From Orobanche coerulescens (Eukaryota > Streptophyta > Magnoliopsida > Lamiales > Orobanchaceae): a DNA stretch of 64,000 nucleotides. The notes beneath the pieces are model-generated. The model did no database searches, had not been told where the DNA came from, and saw nothing but the letters and a program-made list of their open reading frames with translations. Location: assembly GCA_033398695.1 (NCBI GenBank), contig CM065809.1, forward strand, positions 174,334,501 through 174,398,500. Direction: 5' to 3'. Both the position numbers and the translations under genes were made by a program. Below, piece by piece: positions 46,947 through 57,810 of this stretch (position 1 is the first letter of the stretch; each line of letters starts with the position of its first letter).

Positions 46947-48406
46947 AAATCCCCCAGACTTGAACGTTGATCGTCCCGAGCAATGTACTTCAAAATAACC
47001 ACTCTTAAGGGAATTCGTCCCTCAACATACCTCAAAGGATCATTTTGAAAATTCATCAATATGCCTCAAGAAATAAATAAGTCGAGTTCTATAATGGGAT
47101 AAGTGACGCTCAAAACTCATCCAATGAAATAAGAACCCACATAGGCTTGCCAATCGTCTACATCTCTACCACTGGGTGTGCATGCAAATTTGGCGAATCA
47201 AAAAGGACTTTATCGGTTGTAATGTAGGATTTTTGGTCGGGGTAGGATAAATATGGCTTAAAGTGACTTAACTTGAGCAAATTAGAACATCATCTCAGTA
47301 ATCACTTCGCTCAATTTGAACTTCTCAAATTTGTTTCCCCTGGAATTTACTTCCTTCAACCCCTTGAATCGCAATAAGCGCCTTTTTTCGAAAGTAGAAA
47401 TCGCAACCTCATTCCCCCTTATTGCTCCATTTATTTTATTTTCTCTTTATCGCTCCATTTAATTTTTATTTGTGCCTCATCTTTATTGCCCTTTATTCAT
47501 GTAAACTCCGTGTGATTTTTCATAGAGCGGACAACATCATCATCACAACATTTCTACCTCACCGTTTATTTTGATAAATCATTTAGAACCAACTCCATCT
47601 TGAACCATGATAATCTTTTCCCATTCATCTCCACACATATTATTCCATTCTTTTACCAATTTGTTCTAATAAGCTCAAGTATAGGGACAAAAGTTTATAA
47701 TGGAACGGAAAGCTCATAATATGGCTAACAAAAAATAGGCTTTAAGCTCAATCGGTCTAACTAGGGAAATAATTTTCGGGTTGGCCAAAAGGTATGAAGA
47801 GCTAATAAAAAAAAATCGCCTAAAATCACTTTCACTAATTTGCACACACAATTGTAGTTTCGAATAAGATACCACGGCAAGTTCTAGAGTCTTAGAACAT
47901 GAATGGTACACTCGACAATGAAACTTGCATATTTAATGATGCACGAAGGCTCAAAATCCCACAAGTTAGAATTGTTCATATTTCCAAGGTATTAAACTAT
48001 TTATTCGATTTCACACCCTTTTGATTATTCTATAATTTTTTCTCTTCAAATTATCCTCGATTTGCATATCAAAATAACAAAATAAATCCCGAGGCATCCA
48101 AGACAAGAGTTCATTCTTTCGAGTTTCATCTAAGTTCATCATACTCCAAACACACCGAGTTCAAACTAAAATACACCAAAATAAAACAATAAAAATCACA
48201 CTAAAACGCAAATCAAAATCACACCAAAATCCAAACCAAAATCTTAAAGATAAAATAAAAACAAACAAACAATATAAGTATTTCTTGACCGTAAAATACA
48301 AAGAATGTGCAAAAAAGATCAAAACATGAAAGTAAAAACTATTGGGTTGCCTCCCAATTAGCGCTAAGTTTAACGTCTTCAGTCGGACGTCTTCAACTGG
48401 AAGTTT
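46947..48406 (-). other. 3' non-coding region of element E with a conserved block
   Basis: No intact gene. 47090-47990 aligns in patches with 56200-57100 of element F (for instance TCTCTACCACT-GGTGTG, CTCAATYGG-CTAAC, GGCTCAAAATC-CACAAG). The purine tract lies at 46947-46959. An env-like gene, expected here in Athila elements, is not recognisable. Confidence 0.65.
48341..48366 (-). other. Paired palindromes after pol in element E
   Basis: ATTGGG/CCCAAT arms around a 6-base loop (48341-48358), directly followed by the palindrome TAGCGCTA (48359-48366). F has CTTGGG/CCCAAG and AAGCGCTT at the same place, so both stems keep pairing through double changes. It lies about 40 bp after the pol stop. 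Confidence 0.75.
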
Positions 48407-49405
48407 TTATGGCTCGATCAAAGTTATTACGGATACGACTTCCTTTTGATTGGGATGATAGTAGTGTTTGACTTGTTGTCCGTTAACTTTAAATAGCTCT
48501 CCGTCTCTGCTCATGAGCTCGACTATTCCGGGTGGAAGTACTTTCTTGATCACGAATAGACCTGACCATCTTGATTTTATTTTTCTGGGAAACAATTTTA
48601 ATCTTGAATTATAGAGAAGTACTTGTTGCCCCGGCATAAATTCACGTTTAACGATCATGTTGTCGTGCCATCTTTTAGATATCTCTTTGTATATTCGAGA
48701 GTTTTCGTAGCATTCATCCCAGAATTCTTCCAACTCATTTAGCTCTAGCAATCTTTTCTTTCCGGCAGCCTCAAAATCTAAATTTATTCTTTTCACCGCC
48801 CACATCGCTTTATGCTCCAATTCCAAAGGTAGGTGACATGATTTCCCAAATATGAGTTGATAGGGAAATGTTTCCAAAGAAGTTTTATAGGCCGTACGAT
48901 AAGCCCAAAGTGCATCGTCGAGCTTGGATGATCAATCTTTCCGAGATGTACTCACCGTCTTTTCCAGGATTAATTTAATCTCTTTGTTGGCCGCTTCGGC
49001 TTGTTCATTTGCTTGTGGATAATAGGCCAATGATTTCTTTGATCGGACCCCATATTTCTGAAGGAGTTTATCCATGATTTTGTTGACAAAATGCGATCCC
49101 CGATCGCTGATTAACGCTCTTGGAGTTCCGAATCGGCAAAATATGTTCTTCTTTAAAAATTTCATTACTGCTTGAGCATCATTTGTTGGGGAAGAAATTG
49201 CCTCGACCCATCGATATACGTACTCGACCGCTAGTAGAATGTACTTATTCCCAAATGATGAGGAAAATGGACCCATGAAGTCGATACCCCAAACGTCAAA
49301 TAGTTCAACCTCAATTACGTTGGTCAGGGGCATATCATGACGTCTTGAAATATTCCCCACTCGTTGGCATCTATCGTATTGTTGAATGAAGAGATAACAA
49401 TCTTT
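48407..49405 (-). pseudogene. Element E integrase
   Basis: Minus strand, one frame with TAA at about 49406 and TGA at 48932 (a changed Trp codon). The zinc region ends YDRCQRVGN; the core has Asp in GIDFMGPF, Asp in SDRGSHF and Glu in EQAEAANKE, so the catalytic residues are kept. The C-terminal part ([50 protein letters not shown]) is typical of Athila/Tat and has no chromodomain. Confidence 0.87.
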
Positions 49406-50021
49406 TTATAATGTAGGCCAATAAAATCCGCTTTGCAACACCTTTGCAGCATTCCGTGTTGCTCCGAAATGTCCTCTAGTTGGTGAAGAATGACATTGTT
49501 GAAGAATTTCATCCCATTCCTCTTGCGGTACACATCTCCTCACTATCATGTCGGAACATATCTTAAAAAGTAGTGGATCATCCCACATATAGAACTTGAT
49601 ATCATGTAGGAAATTCTTCTTTTGATAATGAGATAAATCCGGGGGTAGCACACCTGCGACCAAAAAATTAACAATGTCAGCAAACCACGGAAAATTAGCT
49701 TCTACCACAAAAAGCCGCTCGTCCAGAAACTCTTCTTTAATCCCTTCGATCTCGGGCTCCTCCTCCTTTTTGTACTCGAGGCGAGATAAGTGGTCAGCTA
49801 ACACATTTTCACAACCTTTCCTGTCTCGAACTTCCACGTCAAACTCTTGTAAAAGAAGAATCCATCGAATTAAGCGAGGTTTAGAATCTTTCTTTTCGAA
49901 CAAGTATTTGATAGCTGCGTGGTCCGTGTGTACTATCGTCTTTGTCCCAATTAAGTATGATCGGAACTTATCAAAAGCAAATACCACGGTGAGCATTTAT
50001 TTCTCCGTAGTTGTGTAATTT
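49406..50021 (-). pseudogene. Element E RNase H and linker
   Basis: Open from 49996 to 49409, with [40 protein letters not shown] and [10 protein letters not shown], then a linker through [12 protein letters not shown] one-base insertion near 50020 and a TAA at about 49997 separate it from RT. RNase H removes the RNA strand of the hybrid during cDNA synthesis. Confidence 0.85.
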
Positions 50022-51053
50022 TTATTGGGCTCCGTCTAATGTTTTGCTTGCATAATAAATAGCCCGAAAGAGTTTCTCACGACGTTGTCCCAACACAGCT
50101 CCGACCGCATAATCACTTGCATCACACATGATCTCAAAAGGTTGAGACCAATCTGATACCACGAGGATAGGAGCACTCACTAATGCCTTCTTTAGAGTCT
50201 CAAGTGCCTGCAAACATTCGGTAGGAAGAATGAAAGTGGTATCTTTTTCTAACAATTTACTCAAAGGTTTAGTGGTTTTTGAAAAGTCTTTTATGAATCT
50301 CCTATAAAAACCCGCGTGCCCAAGAAAACTCCTAATTGCTTTTTCATTCTTCGGTGGGGGAAGTTTCTCAATGGCGACAATTTTTGCCCTATCAACCTCC
50401 AAACCGGCGGCGGACACTCTATGGCCTAGGACAATTCCTTCTTGCACCATAAAGTGGCATTTCTCCCAATTAAGCACGAAATTAGTGTCTTCACATCGCT
50501 GCAAAACTAAAGTGAGATTATGCAAGCAATGATCAAATGAATTTCCAAACACCGAAAAATCATCCATGAAAACTTCCATTATATTTTCGATCAAACCATG
50601 AAAAATAGCCATCATGCAACGTTGAAAAGTGGCTGGGGCATTACATAAACCAAATGTCATTCTACGATAAGCAAAAATTCCATTAGGACATGTATTTTCT
50701 TGATCTTTCGGTGTTATGTAGATTTGATTATATCCTGAATATCCATCAAGAAAACAGAAAAATTCATGCCCCGCCAATCTATCAAGCATTTGATCAATAA
50801 AGGGTAGGGGAAAATGGTCTTTGCGAGTGGCCGCATTTAAAGCCCTATAGTCTATACACACTCGCCACCCCGTAACTACCCTCATAGCAATTAATTCATC
50901 TTTCTCGTCTTTGGTTACGGACATCCCTCCTTTTTTCGATACAACTTGCATAGGACTCACCCACTCAATATCGGACATTGGATATATCATTCCGGTATCT
51001 AATAGTTTGAGTACTTCCTTTTTCACCACTTCTTTCATTATGGGATTAAGTAT
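50022..51053 (-). pseudogene. Element E reverse transcriptase
   Basis: 338 open codons. Motifs: EWVSPMQVVSKKGG, WRVCIDYRALNAATRKDHFPLPFIDQML, FCFLDGYSGYNQI and the catalytic VFMDDFSVFG, complete. The RNase H start ([16 protein letters not shown]) lies near its end. It is separated from the protease frame only by TGA at 51054, a changed CGA codon. This is the best conserved enzyme of E. Confidence 0.88.
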
Positions 51054-52079
51054 TCATTGATTTTGCACTTTAGGTTTAAAATTTTCTTCAAGCAAAATCC
51101 TATGCATGCATATGGAAGGGCTAATTCCCTTCAAACCTGAGATAGACCATCCTATAGCCGACTTATGTGCTCTCAATACACGAAGCAATTTATCTAGTTG
51201 AGTGGATGAAAGTGAAGAGGATACAATTACCGGATTGGTATTGTTATCATCTAGAAATGCATACTTGAGGTGTTCCGGGAGGGCTTTAAGATCCAAGCTT
51301 GGTTGAGATACATCCGATTGAGATGAAACGGACCCAAAATTTTGAACCGTGTCATTCGACACGTTCGAGTCGTCCGTCAGCTTGATTTCCGCGACTACTT
51401 CATGCTCTTCTTTGTCAAAACCATCGGATTTATTTATTTGCGTTTCTTCCTGTAGAGAATTCAATTCACAAACATAATCAAACAAGTCAGAATCGTCAAA
51501 CTCCAAAGTTGAATCACTAGAAAAACATGAGTTCGTAAGAGCAAACTCTAACGGATCCGAAGACAATGAGTGTAAGATTTTTTTATTTCCATACGAGCTT
51601 ATATGGTCAATAACATTGCAATATTCCATATCATCATGAATTTTCATAGCTTTAAATATAGAAAATAGAACATGCTCATTGTTAACACATAGTGTTAATT
51701 CTCCCCTTTCAACATCAATAAGAGCCTTTCCTGTTGCTAAAAATGGACGTCCAAGGATAAGTGGTAGATCTTCATCTTCTTCCATATCAAGAACGACAAA
51801 ATCTGCTCGAAATATAAATTTGTCGACTTTTACATGCACATCTTCAACAATCCCCTTGGGGTGTGTTATGGATCGATCCGCCAATTGTAGCATAACCGTT
51901 GTGGCTTTCATTTCTCCGACACCTAATTTCCTGAAAATAGATAAAGGTATAAGGTTAATCGAAGCACCTAAATCACACAAAACTTTATCGAATGAGACGT
52001 TTCCAATGGTGCATGGAATGGTAAAGCTTCCGGGATCCTTAAGCTTTTGAGGTAATTTGCGTTGGATAATAGTGTTACA
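51054..52079 (-). pseudogene. Element E protease and linker
   Basis: In frame with gag and RT, separated from gag by TAA at 52080 (from a Glu codon) and from RT by TGA at 51054. The active site reads CDLGASINLIPLS, the D-L-G form normal for Athila/Tat, and PLILGRPFLATGKALIDV marks the C-terminal part. A long acidic linker follows (about 51250-51600), then HKSAIGWSISGLKGISPSICMHRI, the lead-in to RT. Confidence 0.85.
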
Positions 52080-53891
52080 TTATTCAGTTAGTTTAACCGT
52101 CTCATGCTCTTCCATCTTTCTTTTTCTTGACATCACATCCTTCAAGAATTTTGCATAGTTAGGCATTTGTTCCAAAACAACTGCAAAAGAAATATTGATA
52201 TTAATTTTCTTGAAGATATCTAAAAACTTTGCGAATTGTGCATCTAACTTTTTCTTTTTGAAACATTGAGGAAAAGGGAGAGGAATGTTAGGAGTAGAGT
52301 TAGAAGATATTTTAGGCTTCTCAGCCCCCTTAGATGTATCATGTTTCCCTTCTTCCTCTATAATTTCGATTTGATCCTCCTTGACTCTCTCTTTTTGTTG
52401 GTCCATTGGCATCTTTGGCCCTTCATAATTCTTACCGCTTCTTAAGGTAATCACTTGACAAGACTCTTTTGGATTCACTTCGGTATTGCTCGGAAATTGT
52501 CCCCAGTGATGTTGACTCCCGACAACTTTAGCCAATTGTCCAATTTGAGTTTCGAGATTTTTCATTTGAGCTCCCATGGTGGTAGCTAATTGAGTGACAT
52601 GGCCTTCGATTTTTTCTAATTTCTCTTCATCTCGACTAAATCGGCTTTTTGTCTCCATCATGAAGGTAGCTAGAATATTCTCGAGATTTGACGTCGGCTT
52701 TGCTTCTTCAATTATCTCACCATTCGACACTTTGAATCCAGCTGGTGGTTGCAAAGCATTCTTTAGATTAGCATAGCTAAAATTTTCATGATTTTGATTG
52801 GAGGGATGGTAGAAGCCCGGTGGTGGATTATTCCGGAAATTGTTGTAACTCCGATTATTAATGTAATGTGCCTCCTCCAATGGATCGGATGGTAGTGAAC
52901 TTGAACTTCCTTGAGAAGCTCCCTTCGAATGACCTCCTTTTGTTAGAGCTCCCAATTGAGTAATTAACATCGTCATTTGCGCGGTTAGTGCCTTTATAGG
53001 ATCCGAATCGGATATCTCAGTCACCCTTCTAATATTTGCTCTTTCCATCGGCCATTGATAGCTATTCATAGCCATTTCTTCGATAAATCCATAAGCTTCT
53101 TCAGCGCTCCTTGCTAGCAATGCCCCTCCCGCGGAAGCATCAATAAAATTTCTTGTTTCTCCCATAAGACCATTGTAAAAGAAACACATTTGTTGGTCTT
53201 CGGGGAAACCATGTCGAGGGCATCGCCTTAGTAGATCTTTGAAACGTTCCCAAGCTTCATATAACGGTTCGGAGTCCAATTGATGAAATTGAGTAATCTC
53301 ACTTTTTAGCTTCATTTTCTTGTTTGGTGGGAAAAATTTGAACAAAAATTTTTCGCTCAATTCTTCCCATGTCTTTATACTTTCGGGAGCTAAAGTTCCA
53401 AGCCAATTTCTTGTTTTCTCTCTCAAAGAGAATGGAAACAATCGTAAGCGTATTGCATCATTCGAGACTCCATTCATTTTGATAGTATCACATATTTGCA
53501 TGAAATAAGTGAGATGGGCATGTGGATCTTCGATAGCAAATCCTCCAAATTGATTTTGTTGAACCATTGAAATTAAGGCGGGCTTCAGCTCGAAATTTAG
53601 GGCGTTGATTGGAACATGAGTGATTCCTTCAAAGTTTCGGTATAGTTTTGGTCGGAATCCATCCCGAATTGATTGCACCCTATTTGTTGGATTTTCAATC
53701 CTTCCGCCCTCATTGTCTTGGATTATTGCATTCTCGTTCGTGTTGTCCCTTCACACATTATCTCCCGTTCTCTCCATGTCTTCAAAAAGATCCCTTCTTA
53801 GTTTCCTTGAGGTAGCACTTGTTCTTCGGGCAAATACTTCTACTTCTGGGATGAAAGTTTCTAAAGGCACTCGAGATGAACGAGTGTTCAT
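52080..53891 (-). pseudogene. Element E gag
   Basis: Start chosen at ATG 53891 (MNTRSSRVPLE); TGA at about 53749 (a changed CGA) breaks the head. 532 codons are open from 53678. The Retrotrans_gag domain covers FGGFAIEDPHAHLTYFMQIC through LRLFPFSLREKTRNWL and FLFKFFPPNKK. A coiled coil lies near residues 330-390 (EEKLEKIEGHVTQLATTMG), and VITLRSGKNYEGP marks the C-terminal part. No zinc knuckle is present. The homology stops about 18 bp to the right of the start. Confidence 0.87.
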
Positions 53892-53908
53892 GCATATTCC
53901 GCTCAAAA

Positions 53909-55919
53909 TGTACTTGTAAAAATAGCGACTCGCAAGTATACGAGGCGTTTGTAGTATTGATGAGTTTACCAAGGTCGTTTCACTTGAGGATCGTTTTTAT
54001 TTGTTAAAATTACAATAATTATGAATTCTCAAAATCATAATCCCTAAACATTCTGAATAATGGGTTCTAATGATTTTAGCTAATTTGTAGAAATACAAAT
54101 ACAGGAAATAAATCTATTTAAGAACTTTGATTACAATAATTTAAATAAGATAAAGCAGTAAGAATAAAAATGACTTTAATGTAGAATTGTGCTGTTTTTG
54201 ATAATAAAGATTCTAGGGATTCGGATTATTAAATAAATAACTCGAGCGTATATCAATTTGTTAAATGTGAGATTTAATAATTAGATAAATATTATATCTT
54301 CAGAAAAATGATTTGATAACTTTCGTATTCACAAATTATTTTAACAGAAGTTTAAATAATATAATTAATTCACCCAACTAAATAATACCTTTCGGATTCA
54401 TATTTAATTCCTTGGGTTAAATAGTACCTTTTGGATTAATAATTAACCTTTTTTTAATTAAATTAAGATTTACAAAAATATTTCCTTCCGGTCTCTATTT
54501 TTGTATTTGTGAATTATATCAATTTAAATTAAAGAAGGCACATTAATAAATTTAATATAAGCTCGAGTATTTAATTTAAGTCATCCTAACCCTAGAATAT
54601 AAAATTTAGCTCATATTCATATTGACAGGTAAAATTACGAGACAGATAAATATTGACATATTCAGAATAAATATAGCAGAAATTAAAAGCACTTACTTGA
54701 TGTACATAAATTAAGTGAAAGGAAAATGCTGAAACTAATAGAGACTTATCCCAATACGCCAATTGATCCAAGCAGCTTGAATGTAACGTACGAACTTAAA
54801 TTACAAAATTTTAATAATAAATAAAAATATAAAGGTGAATTTTATCTGATAAAAATAATATTAACTAAGATTTATTTGAAATATAATTTGAGGTGAAGTA
54901 TTTATTTATGTGTATTACAATATAATTATATAAAGCATAAATACAGAAAATAAATACAAAAACTAAATTATAAAAACTAAAATGTATTCTGTATTACATT
55001 GTGTTATGCACTATTTCTCCTCTCTCTACTCTCTCTACTATCTTACTGCTTATTTTTCTGAGTTGAGAGGGTACTGCTATTTATAGCAGTACATCACCCT
55101 TGAAATGTGAAAGATACTGCTCATTATTGCAGCATCTTATCTTTACAATAATTTTGCATCGTTCAAAATCAATCAACAGTGCAAAGGAATGGGAGAGGAA
55201 ATGGCCAGAAAGTTATCTGCAAAGTTATCAATCTGATCTGCCATGTCATCTCTGACGTGGCAAAAATCCCACCCGCGCGTGAGATGCACGCGCAAATCGG
55301 ACGGTTCCGGACAGGCGCGTGTGACTCACGCGCTACATGTGAATCTGGTCTTCTTCTGCCACGGTGGATGGGCGTGTGGCCGGCGTGCGCTTGGCTGACG
55401 ACGCGTGAAACGTGGCGTCGTCCTATTGGCTGTTGCGTGACAGGTGTGTGCCAGGCGTGTGGTCTGCTGATGTGGATGGACACGTGTCAGTTTCTTATTG
55501 GATCATCCGTACACGTGTGCAGCAACGTGGGCTCAGTTGGCATGTGCTGTGACGTCATCATTCGGCGAATCTGGTTCCACCACTTGTCTTGATATTACTG
55601 GTCCGCGAATTTTAATTTTCCTCCAAAACTTTGAACGGCCATAACTTCTTCATACGAATAAAACAAGACCACTCATGAATATATTCGGAATCTTTAAAAA
55701 TATCGCTCCTAAAATGACAGATATGTCTTCTCCCGGTGTGCTAATCTGCAGATAAAATTTAATTCTCATTAATATAATAAAAATTACACATAATCACTAA
55801 AAATTATACTAGAAGTAAAATAATACAAACACACAAAAAATAATATAAATTATCACGAAAATAAAGAAATATATATATATATATAATATTCTAATAAAAA
55901 TACGAACAATAGTATAACA
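53909..55919 (-). repeat. 3' LTR of element F
   Basis: 2011 bp; minus-strand start TGTTATAC at 55919, after the purine tract, and end at 53909 (plus-strand TGTACTTG). It shares with the E LTR the CGCAAGT-TAC and AAGGTCGT segments near the 3' end. The second LTR is outside the window. Confidence 0.85.
55071..55560 (-). promoter_or_regulatory. Element F promoter: CACGTG/ACGCGT sites and a TATA box in a hairpin
   Basis: TATAAATA lies at the centre of perfect 9-bp arms GTACTGCTA/TAGCAGTAC (55071-55092, loop TTTA). Upstream on the minus strand are many ACGCG motifs, a G-box GACACGTGTC (55479-55488), a second CACGTG near 55513, TGACGTCA (55550-55557) and two CCAAT boxes. These are classical bZIP-type elements. 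Confidence 0.65.
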
Positions 55920-57810
55920 AACAATTCCCCCACACTTATCATTTGCACGTCCTCGGACAAATATATAGTAAGAGTAACAAGAAAATTAACTTACTAAATG
56001 TTATTAATTCAATTAAAAGTCCGAAGTAATCTCGTTCCACTTCGAAATAAATAAATATGCAAGAAATTTCAATAGGTTTTAAGAAATGAATTAAACCGAA
56101 TTCTAAAATTCGTCAAGTTATTCAGAATCATGGTTAATACTTTAAATTCACAAAACTCACGGGAAAAGTGTATATCTCTCTCACAAGTGTATAAGGATGT
56201 ATTTGCACTCAGATCCATTCAATGAAGTAAAAACTTCCATAAGCTTGCAAATTATCTACTATCTCTACCACTTGGTGTGTTGCAAATTTATGAAAAATTT
56301 CTTTTCTTTTGGTTGCAATGTCGGCTCTTTAGTTGGGGTAGGAAAATATGGATAAAGTGACTTGAACTGAACAATTAGAAATTAAATGAATCAATGTTTA
56401 TCAACAGGTAAGCACTGAGAAGCTAATTAATGAAGCTTTTATCGATCCCCTTACTTATGTTTCGAATTATCCGAGCGCTTTTTCTTTGCTTTCCAGCCAA
56501 CCAATTTTTTTTATCATACTTGAGTTGTTATTATCTGTTTTACGCGAATGTAAACGATGAGTCACATGAATACACCCGGTTACTAAGATAAAACATACTC
56601 AAGCTGCTTCTATGCACACTCATGTCTAAGGTAACTGTTTTACGCGAATATAAACATGGGGCTCATGAATATATCCGGTTACTAAGTTCCCAAAAACAGC
56701 GGAGTAATTGATTGCTCCATTATTTTCAACACCGTCCACAATATATACCACCCAATTTCACCACACAATATCTTCATCCTTGTCAAAAATAATTTCTAAC
56801 CGTTCAAGTATGGGCCAAAAGATTATAGCGATGGAAAGCTGAGTATGTGGTTAACAATAAAATAGACAATAAGCTCAATTGGGCTAACGAGGGAATTAAC
56901 TATCATTAGGTAGGTAAAGAAGCTAGAAGGGCTTTTGAACAAAATTTGATTTAGATAATTTTCACAAATTGCACACACATGTGGTCTTAACACAGATACC
57001 CAATGCAAGTTCTGGAGTATTACAACATGAAAAGTACACTCAAAAATAAAAGACTTGCATATATGATAAAGCAGTAAAGGCTCAAAATCTCACAAGTACA
57101 TGTTTTGATTTTTATGAATTTGAGGTATTAAATCATTCAACCGAATAACTGTTGGTCATCTTAGAATAATTCGTTAGTAATTCATTCTCAAATTCTATGT
57201 CAAAATTAGCATAAACGTTTTCTTTGAAATGTGAAATGAGAGTACATCGACATAATTTTTAGCAACACGTTTTTTAAGTTTTTGTTTTTTCAAGTTATTC
57301 TTGTGCATAAATGCCCTTTTTCTAATTTTAGGATCCGTAAATAAGAATTTATCGTTTTTACCCCCCACACTTATCTTGTGCAATATGATTATAAAGCATA
57401 ATATAACGAGGGTTGAAGAAAACTCCATGTGAAGATAGTGATGCCTTGAATGCGCCGTTTTCTTATTGATATGGAGAAATCTGCAAAATAAATCAATGGG
57501 GCGAAACACACAAAATAAAACATATATATATATATATATATACCCTTAGGTATAACACAAACAACCTAGATGCGTTTCAAGAGCGTCCTGAGAGTCTCCT
57601 TATTCTGCCATCAAAACTCTATTTTATAGAAAAAGAAAATTACAGTAATAGAAATAACAATACATATATCATGAATAGATGCGCGTCAAGAGATCGAAAA
57701 GAAACTCCTTAAGCTGCCATCATTTTCACGATTTTTTACACCCGCTAAAAAGTAAAAACAACAAGAGGAATAAATAGGGGATATCAAAGGGAAATGAATG
57801 CATCAATTTT
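55920..57810 (-). other. 3' region of element F: two purine tracts and a conserved block
   Basis: The functional purine tract is at 55920-55935. 56200-57100 aligns in patches with the 3' region of E. A second tract, GATAAGTGTGGGGGG, lies at 57361-57377. Two short stretches at 57569 and 57678 resemble a piece of the cysteine-rich ORF (58907-58924). No intact gene is seen. Confidence 0.6.

Larger units (their letters stand above)
45392..53891 (-). mobile_element. Element E: Athila/Tat-type Ty3/gypsy element, 5' end missing
   Basis: On the minus strand: gag, protease, RT, RNase H, integrase without chromodomain, a long 3' non-coding region, purine tract and 3' LTR. The protease signature CDLGASINL and QLADRSITHPKGIVEDV are typical of the Athila/Tat branch. 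No 5' LTR, primer site or leader follows gag to the right; at about 53909 the sequence passes into the LTR of F, which probably inserted there. Confidence 0.88.

Noticed and set aside
55169..55592. Open frames of 104 and 137 codons in the GC-rich part of LTR F
   Set aside because: They overlap on opposite strands in a CpG-rich promoter region and have no recognisable domain.
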